From assembly GCA_943371965.1 (NCBI GenBank), contig CALRWV020000005.1:1-64000 (forward strand): a stretch of 64,000 nt of DNA. Reading direction: 5' to 3'. Source of the stretch: CALRWV02 sp943371965. Its GTDB lineage: Bacteria; Bacteroidota; JABWAT01. A program made the position numbers and the translations under genes. Shown piece after piece: positions 46,192 through 55,089 of this stretch (the stretch's first letter is position 1; each line of letters begins with the position of its first letter). The notes below the pieces were generated by a model. The model searched no databases. It saw nothing but the letters and a program-made list of their open reading frames with translations, and was not told the origin of the DNA.

Positions 46192-48585
46192 ATGTTTAAT
46201 AGAAAAATGATGTTGACCTGTTTTGCAATGGTCTTTATGTCAGGCAACATTATTTCGCAGACAAAAAATGTATTGATGTTTATTTCACATGAACAGGCTT
46301 ACTACTCAGAGTATATTGTTATGTTAAAGGCATTTCAGGCCAATGGCTATACTGTAGATGTAAGAAGTTCAAGTCTTGATTCTGCCGGTGTTTATTTTCA
46401 TTACGGCAACAATTTGGAAAATGCTGCAAATGAATTGGTATACGGTTCCGGATTCAGTCAATTTGAAAACCAGTTTGAAGAATCATTTGGTTCTTTGTGG
46501 AATTCAGATTGGAATTATGTACCATCAACATCCCGGGTTCCTGTTAATGGACGTATTCAGAATGTTGAATCCATGTTGAATTATGATGCCCTGATTATTG
46601 TTGGCGGTACTGGGGCCCCCGATTATAAATTCGATGGAAATTATAATTCACAGGGTCAGGGGAACAGATTTGTTCCGGCATCTGAAATTGAAAATTCCGC
46701 ATTGAAATTAAATCAGCTTGCAATCAATGCCCTTCTCACTGGAAAACCTGTTATGGCTCAATGTCACAGTGCTGGATTACCGGTTTATTGGAGAGTCCCC
46801 AATACTGGTGGTTCCGGTATTGAATCTTTGGGAATAAGTTTGCTTAAAGATAATTATGCAACCGGTTTTCCTGAACCTCAAACAGTTGATACATTAAATG
46901 CTTATGGGGTGAATTTCAGAATTAATGATAGAGTGACCGTTTCCAGTCCCAACAGTTTGTTAGATGACAATGGTATGGGTGATTATAAGATCATTACAAC
47001 GCGTGATTGGTATCCCCAAACTGTTGCTTATGCAGCAAGAACGTTGATGAATATTCTGGAGACTTATCCCGGAAAAAACCAATTGGAAAGAATTATTTCA
47101 GTTTTGATCTTGCATGGTGGTGAGGTGGATGTCAACAATTGTCTATATACAAACAGATATAATGATGTTCCCTGCAATTACGGCGGTGGATTTGATCTTC
47201 CGGCAGACTACACTGATCTAGTGGATCTTTTTCTGGAAAATTCTGAAAACGACAACTTCAATTTTAATGTCCATCAATCAAATATTACTGATTTGAATTT
47301 TCCATTAAATGAAGTAGACATATCTGAATATATTCATGGTTATGATGTAATTATATTTTTTAAACATTGGTCAACAGGAGTAACTGCAGCACTTCAAAAT
47401 GCATTATTGGTGTTTGCAGATAATGGTGGTGGAATTGTTGGAATACATCACGGTTTGTATAACGATGTTGATGGTGATCTGAATAAGGATATAATTGCCA
47501 ATAACCTGTTTGGAGTTGAATCAAGGGAGAACACCTGGTCTGCCAACAGATATACGTACAATCTTTTTTCTACAAACTATGGCCACTTTATCACTACCTA
47601 TGGTATAGACTTGGCTCTTTCCAATGTGGCAGCTCAAACTCCTTCGTCATGGTATCCGAACTCCCTTCGGAGCTATTCGAACTATTCATACTCATATTAT
47701 AATAATTTTAGTATTTATGATGAAATTTATCATAATATGTCATTTACTTCCGGTCAGGAATTTGGCAGGTCAGTAAATGAAATAACCCCATTACTTTCAA
47801 ATGATAATTATGTTTCTGAACAGGCTCACACTTCAGGTTTTGTCAAACTGTTTAATCCTTCACTTGATGAATTAATTGGTCGGGTTGCTTATTTTCAGGC
47901 AGGAGAACGTCCCGAGTCGTTTGTAGTAGCAAATCCTTATTCGCAGATTATAAGGAATTCAGTAGCTTGGGCTGCCAACGGCGTTCATCTGGTAGATACA
48001 TCGCTGCCTGTCGAATTGATTTCATTCAGAGGTTATTCAACTGATCATGGTATTGAGTTGGTTTGGAAAACTGCATCGGAATTAAACAATGCAGGTTTTA
48101 TTCTAAAGAAAGGGAAAGATTTGCAGCATGAATTACTAACAATATCAAGGCAGGTTGGACATGGTACAAAATCAACTGAATCGGAATATACGTTTGTTGA
48201 TAAAAATGTGCTAAAAGGTAAAACATATCAATATCAACTTTCAACTCAATCGCTTAATGGAGAGGTTGAAGTCCATTCTCAAATTACTGTTGGAATGGAT
48301 AAACCAAATGAGATAAATATATTTCAAAATTATCCCAGCCCCTTTAATCCAATAACTTACATTCCTTACCAGATATCTGATCAGGCATTTGCCAAACTTG
48401 ATATTATCAATTCATCAGGACAACTGATAAAAATATTGAAAAATGAAAATCATAAACCCGGTCAATACACAGTTATGTGGGACGGAACAAATAATAAACA
48501 AATTGTGCAGTCCAGTGGAATATATTTTGTTAGGCTTATTTCAAACAATAAAACCATAATTAGAAAACTTATTTTTATGAAATAG
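46192..48585 (+). CDS. T9SS-secreted DJ-1/PfpI-like plus ThuA-like fusion protein
   Basis: 797 residues. Signal peptide at about 1-22 (ending NIISQ). The first domain (about 24-290) resembles DJ-1/PfpI: IIVGGTGAPDY, then Cys191 in MAQCHSAGL at the nucleophile elbow. The second (about 300-600) is ThuA-like (VLILHGGEVD, GYDVIIFFKHW, GGGIVGIHHGLY). A beta linker and a T9SS sorting domain (YPSPFNPITYIPY...SSGIYFVRL) close the protein. Both domains share the glutamine-amidotransferase-like fold. Role unknown; it would act at the surface or outside. An operator and a long leader lie upstream. Confidence 0.8.
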   Translation: MFNRKMMLTCFAMVFMSGNIISQTKNVLMFISHEQAYYSEYIVMLKAFQANGYTVDVRSSSLDSAGVYFHYGNNLENAANELVYGSGFSQFENQFEESFGSLWNSDWNYVPSTSRVPVNGRIQNVESMLNYDALIIVGGTGAPDYKFDGNYNSQGQGNRFVPASEIENSALKLNQLAINALLTGKPVMAQCHSAGLPVYWRVPNTGGSGIESLGISLLKDNYATGFPEPQTVDTLNAYGVNFRINDRVTVSSPNSLLDDNGMGDYKIITTRDWYPQTVAYAARTLMNILETYPGKNQLERIISVLILHGGEVDVNNCLYTNRYNDVPCNYGGGFDLPADYTDLVDLFLENSENDNFNFNVHQSNITDLNFPLNEVDISEYIHGYDVIIFFKHWSTGVTAALQNALLVFADNGGGIVGIHHGLYNDVDGDLNKDIIANNLFGVESRENTWSANRYTYNLFSTNYGHFITTYGIDLALSNVAAQTPSSWYPNSLRSYSNYSYSYYNNFSIYDEIYHNMSFTSGQEFGRSVNEITPLLSNDNYVSEQAHTSGFVKLFNPSLDELIGRVAYFQAGERPESFVVANPYSQIIRNSVAWAANGVHLVDTSLPVELISFRGYSTDHGIELVWKTASELNNAGFILKKGKDLQHELLTISRQVGHGTKSTESEYTFVDKNVLKGKTYQYQLSTQSLNGEVEVHSQITVGMDKPNEINIFQNYPSPFNPITYIPYQISDQAFAKLDIINSSGQLIKILKNENHKPGQYTVMWDGTNNKQIVQSSGIYFVRLISNNKTIIRKLIFMK

Positions 48586-48614
48586 GAAACTTACATTATC
48601 AAAAAATAAAAGTC

Positions 48615-48683
48615 TGATTCAGCCGGGGATTGGAAACTATCCCTCATGCCAAGTCACATCTCCAAATTTTCCCCGGTGGATCA
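48615..48683 (+). repeat. Structured repeat element, copy 1
   Basis: An outer stem joins 48615-48628 (ending CCGGGG) to 48671-48683 (CCCCGGTGGATCA) with one bulge. An inner stem TTGGA/TCCAA (48630-48634, 48661-48665) encloses a 26-nt loop with ACTATCCCTCA and CAAGTCACA. GCTTTT follows the outer stem. Both loop segments recur in copy 2 at 48730. Not a family I recognise. Confidence 0.6.
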
Positions 48684-48729
48684 GCTTTTATCTAAACTCA
48701 AATATTCTTAAATATCAAAATAACTTATA

Positions 48730-48800
48730 CCTGATTCGCTAAAAGGTTGGAGACTATCCCTCAATCAAGTCACAACTCCAATCTATTCTTTGCGATTAGG
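48730..48800 (+). repeat. Structured repeat element, copy 2
   Basis: Inner stem TTGGA/TCCAA (48747-48751, 48777-48781) and loop blocks ACTATCCCTCA and CAAGTCACA match copy 1. The outer stem CCTGATTCGC (48730-48739) pairs with GCGATTAGG (48792-48800) using a different sequence, one G-T pair and one bulge. Retained pairing with changed bases suggests the structure is selected. Confidence 0.6.
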
Positions 48801-48891
48801 TAATGTTTTAAATATACCGATACTTTGTTCAATTTTTATCCTCACCCGTGCAAATCCAATTTTAACTGATCACAAAACTAATGTTCAAAAT

Positions 48892-48909
48892 ATACCAAAT
48901 ATTTGGTAT
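48892..48909. promoter_or_regulatory. TACC-N8-GGTA operator, copy 3, perfect palindrome
   Basis: ATACCAAAT (48892-48900) followed directly by ATTTGGTAT (48901-48909) is a perfect 18-bp palindrome, the best copy of the repeat seen at four places. It is 91 nt before the receptor ATG and could control the long run of + strand genes that follows. Confidence 0.7.
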
Positions 48910-49000
48910 GTATTGAGATTTAGATTTATTGGAACTTTACAAATAAACACAGATAAATCATATAAATGTGTTGTGCATTATACCAGATACAATTGAAAAA

Positions 49001-50605
49001 ATGGAAAATATTAAGAGCAAAATATTAATGAGATCAAATTCAATAACTTCATTTGCAGAAAAGATAATAGTTCATTTTTTTGGCTCAATAAGAAAGAAGA
49101 TATTGTTGGGATTTATATTCACTTATTTTCTGACAGTTTTTGTTTTTGGAATAGTACTATTCTCTCAAATCAACAAAAGTAGCTTTGAACAGTATAGATT
49201 GAATGCATCCTCAATTTCTGCGCAAATAATAAGTACTCATTTGGTTCCATTGAAGATTACAGCAGGCACAGTACTCGACGATTTGATTATTGATTACAAC
49301 AAAATAATTGATATTAAAGCATTGGCAATTTATGACTCAAATAATAAACTTATTTCAAGTGCATCACGGAAAATGATTCATGGTGAAGATCAGAATGTCT
49401 ATTTCGGAACCGAATACACAGAGAACCGGAAAATGGAATCTATTCCTGAGTATGCATGGTTTTATTTGGTACAAAATTATACCAGCCATAAAAACGAGAA
49501 TTACAAGTTTGTTATGCTCATTTCCAATTACTCATATGTTGATGGTCTCAATCGCTTGAAAACATGGGGATCAGTTGCATTGCTTGTTTCAGCTATAATA
49601 ATTATTCCGCTATCTTATCTTCTAGGGAAAAGTTCAGTCAAATCCATAAAAGAGCTATCAGACAACTTGGATAATGTAACTGTCGGTTCAGCTCATAATT
49701 CATTACTATCAAATAGATATCTTGAAGTTGAAGTACATAACCTTGCAGATAAGATAAATAAAAATATTTCTGATCTGAATGATTTTATTAAAGGCTATAA
49801 AACAAGTGGAAGCATAATTAAAGAATTCTCTAATAACCTGTCAGAGAATGTTTCCGTTTTCTCAGCAGCAATAATTCAGCAGGGAAGTGCAACTTCCCAA
49901 ACTTCATCCGCATTTGAAGAATTGGGAGTATCAATAAAAACTATTTCTGAAAGTGCAGAATCAATTGTATCAGTTGCAGAAAAGACAAAATCCTTTTCAG
50001 AAGAAGGAGTAGAAGCAGCCGATGTTACTGTTAATACAATTATGAAAATACAGGATAACAATAAAATAGGAAGGGATAAACTGATTGAACTTGGTAATAA
50101 AAGTTACAGAATCTCAAATATCCTGAAAGTGATGGATGATTTAAACGATCAGACTCAGTTAATATCATTCAATGCGATGATTGAAGCGGTTGGTGCCGGG
50201 GATGCCGGTCGCAGATTTAAAGTAGTGGCTTCTGAAATTAAGGAATTGTCTGAAAACCTAGAAGAGAAAAGTAAAATTATTAAATCAATATTGCTTGAGA
50301 TATCAGACTATATCCAGGAAGTGATTGAAGAAAATAAAAAAAATGATCCTGTAATTAAAAGTAGTCTTGCCTCAGGTGAATTGCTTAAATACAAATTAAA
50401 GGCAATCAATGAATATGCCCATCTTACAAATGACAACATCAGAAATATTTATTATGCAACAGAACAGCAGGATAAAGCAGTCAACGAAGTGATTCTTAGT
50501 ATGAAGGAGATTACAAATGGATCGGAATCATTTATGGATGGATCATTTAAAATACAGGAAGTTGCCGATAAACTGCAGGCAATCTCGAATGAAATTATTG
50601 TCTAA
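49001..50605 (+). CDS. Chemoreceptor-like (methyl-accepting) protein with atypical tip
   Basis: 534 residues from the ATG at 49001 (a GTG at 48968 is also open). Two membrane helices (about 35-57 and 190-212) bracket a periplasmic sensor of about 130 residues; a HAMP-like stretch and a coiled-coil signalling domain follow. The hairpin tip reads QTQLISFNAMIEAVGAGDAG. Compared with E. coli Tsr this replaces Asn376 by Gln, Arg388 by Gly and Glu391 by Asp, residues used for CheA/CheW contact and trimer contacts. No che genes or CheR-binding pentapeptide are present. Confidence 0.8.
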   Translation: MENIKSKILMRSNSITSFAEKIIVHFFGSIRKKILLGFIFTYFLTVFVFGIVLFSQINKSSFEQYRLNASSISAQIISTHLVPLKITAGTVLDDLIIDYNKIIDIKALAIYDSNNKLISSASRKMIHGEDQNVYFGTEYTENRKMESIPEYAWFYLVQNYTSHKNENYKFVMLISNYSYVDGLNRLKTWGSVALLVSAIIIIPLSYLLGKSSVKSIKELSDNLDNVTVGSAHNSLLSNRYLEVEVHNLADKINKNISDLNDFIKGYKTSGSIIKEFSNNLSENVSVFSAAIIQQGSATSQTSSAFEELGVSIKTISESAESIVSVAEKTKSFSEEGVEAADVTVNTIMKIQDNNKIGRDKLIELGNKSYRISNILKVMDDLNDQTQLISFNAMIEAVGAGDAGRRFKVVASEIKELSENLEEKSKIIKSILLEISDYIQEVIEENKKNDPVIKSSLASGELLKYKLKAINEYAHLTNDNIRNIYYATEQQDKAVNEVILSMKEITNGSESFMDGSFKIQEVADKLQAISNEIIV

Positions 50606-50635
50606 CATAACGAATAATCAATAAAGGGTGAGAAT

Positions 50636-51910
50636 ATGAAAAAGTATAGAAAAAGTATAATGTTGTTTTTTGCAGTGACAATGACTGTTTCCGGATTGGA
50701 AGCCGGTACAGGAATGAAACAAAGTGGATATGATACAAGATCGATGGGTTTGGCAGGAGCCACATTGGCAAATATGAACTCTGTAATGGCGTTGGAAAAT
50801 AACCCTTCTCAATTATTTTATTTGGGGTCCCAAAGAGTTGAACTGAATTTCAATCCGGCATTTGTTGGAATAACATATAAAGATTCCTTTAAAAGCAAAA
50901 GTGTAAACGATAACAATACCAATATAACTGTTCCAATGTCAAATATTGGGTATGCACATAGACTTAATGACAAAATAGTATTGGGTTTGACAATATATCT
51001 GAATGGAGGCGCTGGTATGAAAATGGAAGGTCTGAAGCTTCAGCAGTCCCCAAACAATTATGTGCAAGATATAAATTCAACCTTTTTCAATTATAAAATA
51101 TCAGTAGGTGGTGCTTATCAATTAACAAATGATTTGATTCTGGGTGCTTCAATTGATTATTCAATCGCTCAGATGAGTTCAGAAATTGTTACCAAATCAA
51201 GTGAAATGACAGTAACTCGAGAATACCTTCCAAATGACTCACAAACCTTGGGATTTAATTTAGGTGTGACCTATCAAATAAGTAACAGTATGACAGCAGC
51301 GTATTCCTTTTCGTCTTCAAACAAATTTCAATTTAAAGGCGATTTGTCAGTAAAAATTGACCCCGTTCTTGGAAGTAAATCTGAAACAAAATTCGAAAAT
51401 GTAGAAACTGAATTTACTATGCCTGAAAGACATGCGGTTGGTCTTTCAACAAAGTTTTCAGATAACCTTACAATTATGTGGGAATTCAGGTATCAACCTT
51501 ATTCAAAATATTTTGAAACTTCTGAATTGAAACAAAATGGGAATACAATTGGGAGGCAAAATCCACGTTATGATGATTTGAAATATTTTGCAATCGGATC
51601 TGAATATAAATTCTATAATTGGTTATTCCGTGCGGGTTTTGGACATGGAAATGGGATTTGCGTTGCGGAAAGTGTGAATCCAACAAACAATATTGTTCTT
51701 GAAAATGATATTACAGTTGGTGCAGGGTATAAATGGAATCAGTTTGATTTCAATTTGAGTATTCAATACTCAATTCCGGTAAGTGTAAAGGGTGCAAATA
51801 ATTCAGACTGGAATTATGAGATGTACAAATCTTCTGTTCCTGCAAGTTATTCATATGAAATTGGCAGTGACCTGATCGCAATTGGTTTTTCAACTGTATA
51901 TAATTTCTGA
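50636..51910 (+). CDS. FadL/OmpP1/TodX-family outer-membrane transport protein
   Basis: 424 residues. Signal peptide at about 1-23. The family N-terminus (TRSMGLAGATLANMNSVMAL, then NNPSQLFYL) is clear, followed by beta-barrel strands ending in Phe (STVYNF). Relatives take up long-chain fatty acids or hydrocarbons. AAGGGTGAG precedes the ATG. It lies 30 nt after the receptor gene and 62 nt before the first paralogue, suggesting a shared transcript. Confidence 0.85.
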   Translation: MKKYRKSIMLFFAVTMTVSGLEAGTGMKQSGYDTRSMGLAGATLANMNSVMALENNPSQLFYLGSQRVELNFNPAFVGITYKDSFKSKSVNDNNTNITVPMSNIGYAHRLNDKIVLGLTIYLNGGAGMKMEGLKLQQSPNNYVQDINSTFFNYKISVGGAYQLTNDLILGASIDYSIAQMSSEIVTKSSEMTVTREYLPNDSQTLGFNLGVTYQISNSMTAAYSFSSSNKFQFKGDLSVKIDPVLGSKSETKFENVETEFTMPERHAVGLSTKFSDNLTIMWEFRYQPYSKYFETSELKQNGNTIGRQNPRYDDLKYFAIGSEYKFYNWLFRAGFGHGNGICVAESVNPTNNIVLENDITVGAGYKWNQFDFNLSIQYSIPVSVKGANNSDWNYEMYKSSVPASYSYEIGSDLIAIGFSTVYNF

Positions 51911-51972
51911 AAAAGAAACTTGTTTGCCGAAATCAGGTTAACACAATTAAGTATATTTTGCAGTAATAAATT

Positions 51973-52539
51973 ATGAATATTTCAGATTTTAAATTAAACC
52001 GTACATTTTTTATAAATACTGAAAAGTTCTTCGAAAAAGAATATGGTTCTGATTATTACCATAACAAATGGTCAAAGTATTATCCCGATAGTATTTCAAA
52101 CAGTTTATTCTGGTATCCGGCAAATCCGATTGTTAATTGGATGTATGATTCAGCCCAGGAGTCGAACATCCAGTTCCGCGAATTTATGCTCAAATATTCA
52201 GAATTTCTTTTTGAAAATAATTTATACGGCAAGTTTGCAATTTACTACAATTTAACTGATACCAAAAAAGTATTGGATGATTCAACAGAAGCAGGAAAGT
52301 ATTTTTCCAATTGGGCCGATTTGCAGATAAAGCAAAATAAGGATGGATTGTTTTGTGCCGAGGCTTTGATTCCAAAAATATTCTGTGAATTTTATTTGTA
52401 TGGAATGGAAGGAATATTATTGACATTATTGAAAAGGTGTAAAAACAATGTACTTGAATTTAAAAGCCAATTCAGTCAATCATTTTTTGTGGAAGATATA
52501 GAATTTGCAAGAATAAAAATTGAATTAAGGTATGAATGA
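51973..52539 (+). CDS. 188-residue paralogue family, copy 1
   Basis: Exactly 188 residues, cytosolic (no signal peptide or membrane helix). The invariant Trp47-Tyr48 is present (FWYPANPI), as are the EG pair (GMEGI) and the conserved Cys (KRCKN). It is the most divergent copy of the tandem run: the usual DLNGVYKFFMKLGG block reads NLYGKFAIYYNLTD. It follows the FadL-type gene. The family resembles, in length and motif order, DUF2378/TIGR02265 of myxobacteria; that link is inference. Confidence 0.7.
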   Translation: MNISDFKLNRTFFINTEKFFEKEYGSDYYHNKWSKYYPDSISNSLFWYPANPIVNWMYDSAQESNIQFREFMLKYSEFLFENNLYGKFAIYYNLTDTKKVLDDSTEAGKYFSNWADLQIKQNKDGLFCAEALIPKIFCEFYLYGMEGILLTLLKRCKNNVLEFKSQFSQSFFVEDIEFARIKIELRYE

Positions 52540-52614
52540 ATTGGATAAGGTGTTTTGTCAAATTATGATTTGCTTTAACCAAATATTGAATTATAAATCG
52601 GGGAAGGATGAAAA

Positions 52615-53181
52615 GTGCAGAATTCTGACCATAAAATAAAGGGAACATTTATTTCAGCTACAAAAAAATATTATGATCATCAATTTGGCGCGGAATATTT
52701 TGTTTCCAATTGGGGGAAATATTATCCGGATTCCATTCTCCTCTCTTCTTCTTGGTATGATATTTATCAGATTGATAAATGGCTTCATGATTGTGCTGCA
52801 GAACATGGAATGAGTTATCGTGACCTTCAGCTTAAAAATGTTGAATTTGTTATTACCAATGATTTAAACGGAGTATATAAATTTATAATGAATCTGGGTG
52901 GTGCTAAAAGGATAATCGGAGCCATACAGCAGCTTGGAAAATCTTATGCAAATTGCGTTGAAGTTGAATTCAATGAACACATAAATAATTATTCAAGAAT
53001 CTCTTTCACTTGTCCTGATGATTTAAAGGAGTTTTTCTTATACGGAATGGAGGGTGGTCTGAGAGGAATTCTGAGTATTTGTAAAAATAAATTTGGGGCG
53101 TTTTCCATAATATCAGACGAAAAATACAATAAGGATGGAATTTTATTTATAAAAACAACAATTGAATTAAAATATTACTGA
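52615..53181 (+). CDS. 188-residue paralogue family, copy 2
   Basis: 188 residues from a GTG start with GGAAGGA before it; an overlapping ATG at 52608 is out of frame. Family blocks are strong: IKGTFISATKKYY, SSSWYD, DLNGVYKFIMNLGGAKRI, GKSYANC and GMEGGLRGILSICKNK. No signal peptide. 75 nt separate it from copy 1. Confidence 0.78.
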   Translation: MQNSDHKIKGTFISATKKYYDHQFGAEYFVSNWGKYYPDSILLSSSWYDIYQIDKWLHDCAAEHGMSYRDLQLKNVEFVITNDLNGVYKFIMNLGGAKRIIGAIQQLGKSYANCVEVEFNEHINNYSRISFTCPDDLKEFFLYGMEGGLRGILSICKNKFGAFSIISDEKYNKDGILFIKTTIELKYY

Positions 53182-53302
53182 CCTAATCTATGATCTGGAA
53201 AAAGCGAAGTACTTCTACAGCAGACTCCTGGGAGATAATTGTTGCTGTGCAAACTATTTGAAATGGGAAAAAATGAAATGATAAATAGAAGGGAAAATTG
53301 AA

Positions 53303-53869
53303 ATGGGACTGTCAGATTTTAAATTTAAAGGATCACTAATCAACTCTACCGCAATTTTTCTTAAAGAACAGTATGGTGAAGAATATGTTCAGAAAAGTAT
53401 CGGCAATTATTACAATGATAACACCATTAATTCTGATAAGTGGTATCCGGTTTTCCCAGTAATACAATGGTTGTATGATTCATCAGTAAAAACAAATACC
53501 AGTTTCAGGGACTTGGCTTTAAAACACTCCCGATTTGTTATGGCAAATCATATCAGTGATGTAAGCAGGTTTTTTATGAAATTAAGTGGAACGAAAAGAA
53601 TACTTGATGCAGCACCTCAAATATGCAGTTCGCGCTTTAACTGGATAGAAATGAAAAATCTTGAAAATAAAAATGGCCATTATCGGGATGAAGTCATAAT
53701 ACCAAACAAATTCAGTGAGTTTTACCTCATAAGCCTTGAAGGTGCATTAGATGTTATCATGTCAGTGTGTGGAAATAAAATGAATGGTATTAATATCGAA
53801 ACTATTCAAACATTTATTAAGGATGATATCGAATTCTCAAAAATAAATTATTCTGTTAGCTACAATTAA
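53303..53869 (+). CDS. 188-residue paralogue family, copy 3
   Basis: 188 residues. Keeps FKFKGSLINSTAIFL, KWYPVFPVIQWLYD, FFMKLSGTKRILDAAPQ, LEGAL and SVCGNK. The NGVYK block is altered (ISDVSRFF), so that glycine is not essential in all copies. AAGGGAAAATTGAA lies before the ATG. The 121-nt gap from copy 2 is the largest inside the run. Confidence 0.78.
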   Translation: MGLSDFKFKGSLINSTAIFLKEQYGEEYVQKSIGNYYNDNTINSDKWYPVFPVIQWLYDSSVKTNTSFRDLALKHSRFVMANHISDVSRFFMKLSGTKRILDAAPQICSSRFNWIEMKNLENKNGHYRDEVIIPNKFSEFYLISLEGALDVIMSVCGNKMNGINIETIQTFIKDDIEFSKINYSVSYN

Positions 53870-53891
53870 ATTGAATAAATCAGGAAATAAA

Positions 53892-54458
53892 ATGGAATTA
53901 TCAGACTGCAAAATAAAAGGTTCAATGCTCCTTGGTACAAAAAAATATTTGGGATATCAATTTGGGGAAACATACTGCAATGATAAACTCAAGTTATACT
54001 ATGATGAAAATATAATATTATCGTCATCATGGTACCGGGCTGATTTACTGGTTAAACTATTTTCGGAATCCGCAAAAGAAAAAGGAATTGCATACAAGGA
54101 ATTCACCATCAATTTTGCGAAATATCTTTTGGAGAACGATCTGAATGGGACTTATAAGTTCATGATGAAGCTTGGTGGTGCCAAAAATATTTTAGGAGGA
54201 GTCTCAACACTTGCAAAATCTTATGTGAATTTTGCAGAGCATAAAACAATAATAAATAAGGATGGATATCATAATGCGGAAATGATTGGGCATCCTGAAT
54301 TGTCGGAATTTATTCTCTTCTGTTTTGAAGGTGGTGTCCGGGGCATACTAAGTGTTTGTGGCAAAACACTTACTTCGTTTGAACCGGTAAGCAAAGAACC
54401 TGTTGAAAAAAATAGTGTATTATTTTCAAAGTATGTTTGTGAAGTAAAATATAACTGA
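53892..54458 (+). CDS. 188-residue paralogue family, copy 4
   Basis: 188 residues from the ATG at 53892, chosen because AGGAA precedes it and because the resulting start (MELSDCKIKG) matches its relatives; a TTG at 53871 would add seven residues. Keeps SSSWYR, DLNGTYKFMMKLGGAKNI, AKSYVNF, FEGGVRGILSVCGK. Only 22 nt from copy 3. Confidence 0.8.
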   Translation: MELSDCKIKGSMLLGTKKYLGYQFGETYCNDKLKLYYDENIILSSSWYRADLLVKLFSESAKEKGIAYKEFTINFAKYLLENDLNGTYKFMMKLGGAKNILGGVSTLAKSYVNFAEHKTIINKDGYHNAEMIGHPELSEFILFCFEGGVRGILSVCGKTLTSFEPVSKEPVEKNSVLFSKYVCEVKYN

Positions 54459-54492
54459 GAACAATTGGGGATAAATAGGAGATTGGAAAATG

Positions 54493-55059
54493 ATGCAAAC
54501 AGATTTGTTCAAGTATAAAGGATCAGCAATTCTTGCTGCAAGAAATTTCCTTGATAAGGAATTTGGATCAGGTTATTTCAACCGATACTGGTCTAATTAT
54601 CAACAGGATATTTTAATTCAGGCAACAAATTGGTACCCTCTTGAATTTTTGGTAAACATCCTTTATCAAACAACCTCGAATGTTAATTTGTCATTCAGGG
54701 AATTGGTGTTAAAACAATCAGGTATGATGCTGGTAAATAAAACAAACGGAATTTACAGGCACATACTAGAAAAAGGTGGAATGAAAAAAATACTGGTAGC
54801 TCTTCCACATCTTGAAAAAACATACAATACAAGCAGTCATATTAAAAATCTGGAAATAAATGAGGGGTATTATAAACTGGAAATGATTAATCCAGTTCAA
54901 TACTCTGATTATTCGGTTATTTGCCTCGAAGGAGGACTGGCGGGAATCATTTCTGTTTGTGGAGAAAAAATTATTGAATTCAATATACTTGAACGGGAAT
55001 TGTTTATTGAAAACAACATTGAATATGCAAAAGTAATTTGTGAAGTAAAATATAAATAA
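54493..55059 (+). CDS. 188-residue paralogue family, copy 5
   Basis: 188 residues if translation begins at the second of two adjacent ATGs (54490 and 54493), which restores the family length. Keeps YKGSAILAARNFLDKEFG, TNWYP, NGIYRHILEKGGMKKIL, LEGGLAGIISVCGE. The SYxNW block reads TYNTS, a departure. A GGAG site lies about 10 nt upstream. Confidence 0.78.
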   Translation: MQTDLFKYKGSAILAARNFLDKEFGSGYFNRYWSNYQQDILIQATNWYPLEFLVNILYQTTSNVNLSFRELVLKQSGMMLVNKTNGIYRHILEKGGMKKILVALPHLEKTYNTSSHIKNLEINEGYYKLEMINPVQYSDYSVICLEGGLAGIISVCGEKIIEFNILERELFIENNIEYAKVICEVKYK

Positions 55060-55089
55060 TGGGTAAACTAAATTTGAAAAGGATAAGCG

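Larger units (their letters stand above)
48586..49000 (+). other. Regulatory intergenic region before the receptor gene
   Basis: 415 bases without a supported gene. Two related hairpin elements (48615-48683 and 48730-48800) and a perfect 18-bp palindrome (48892-48909) lie here. A 68-codon frame overlapping the second hairpin and the palindrome is judged spurious. Confidence 0.65.

Noticed and set aside
48615..48800. Transposon ends or a CRISPR-like array
   Set aside because: Only two imperfect copies, no transposase, no target duplication and no regular spacers.
48790..48996. 68-codon + strand frame before the receptor gene
   Set aside because: It overlaps the second structured repeat and the perfect operator palindrome, has no ribosome site and resembles no family.
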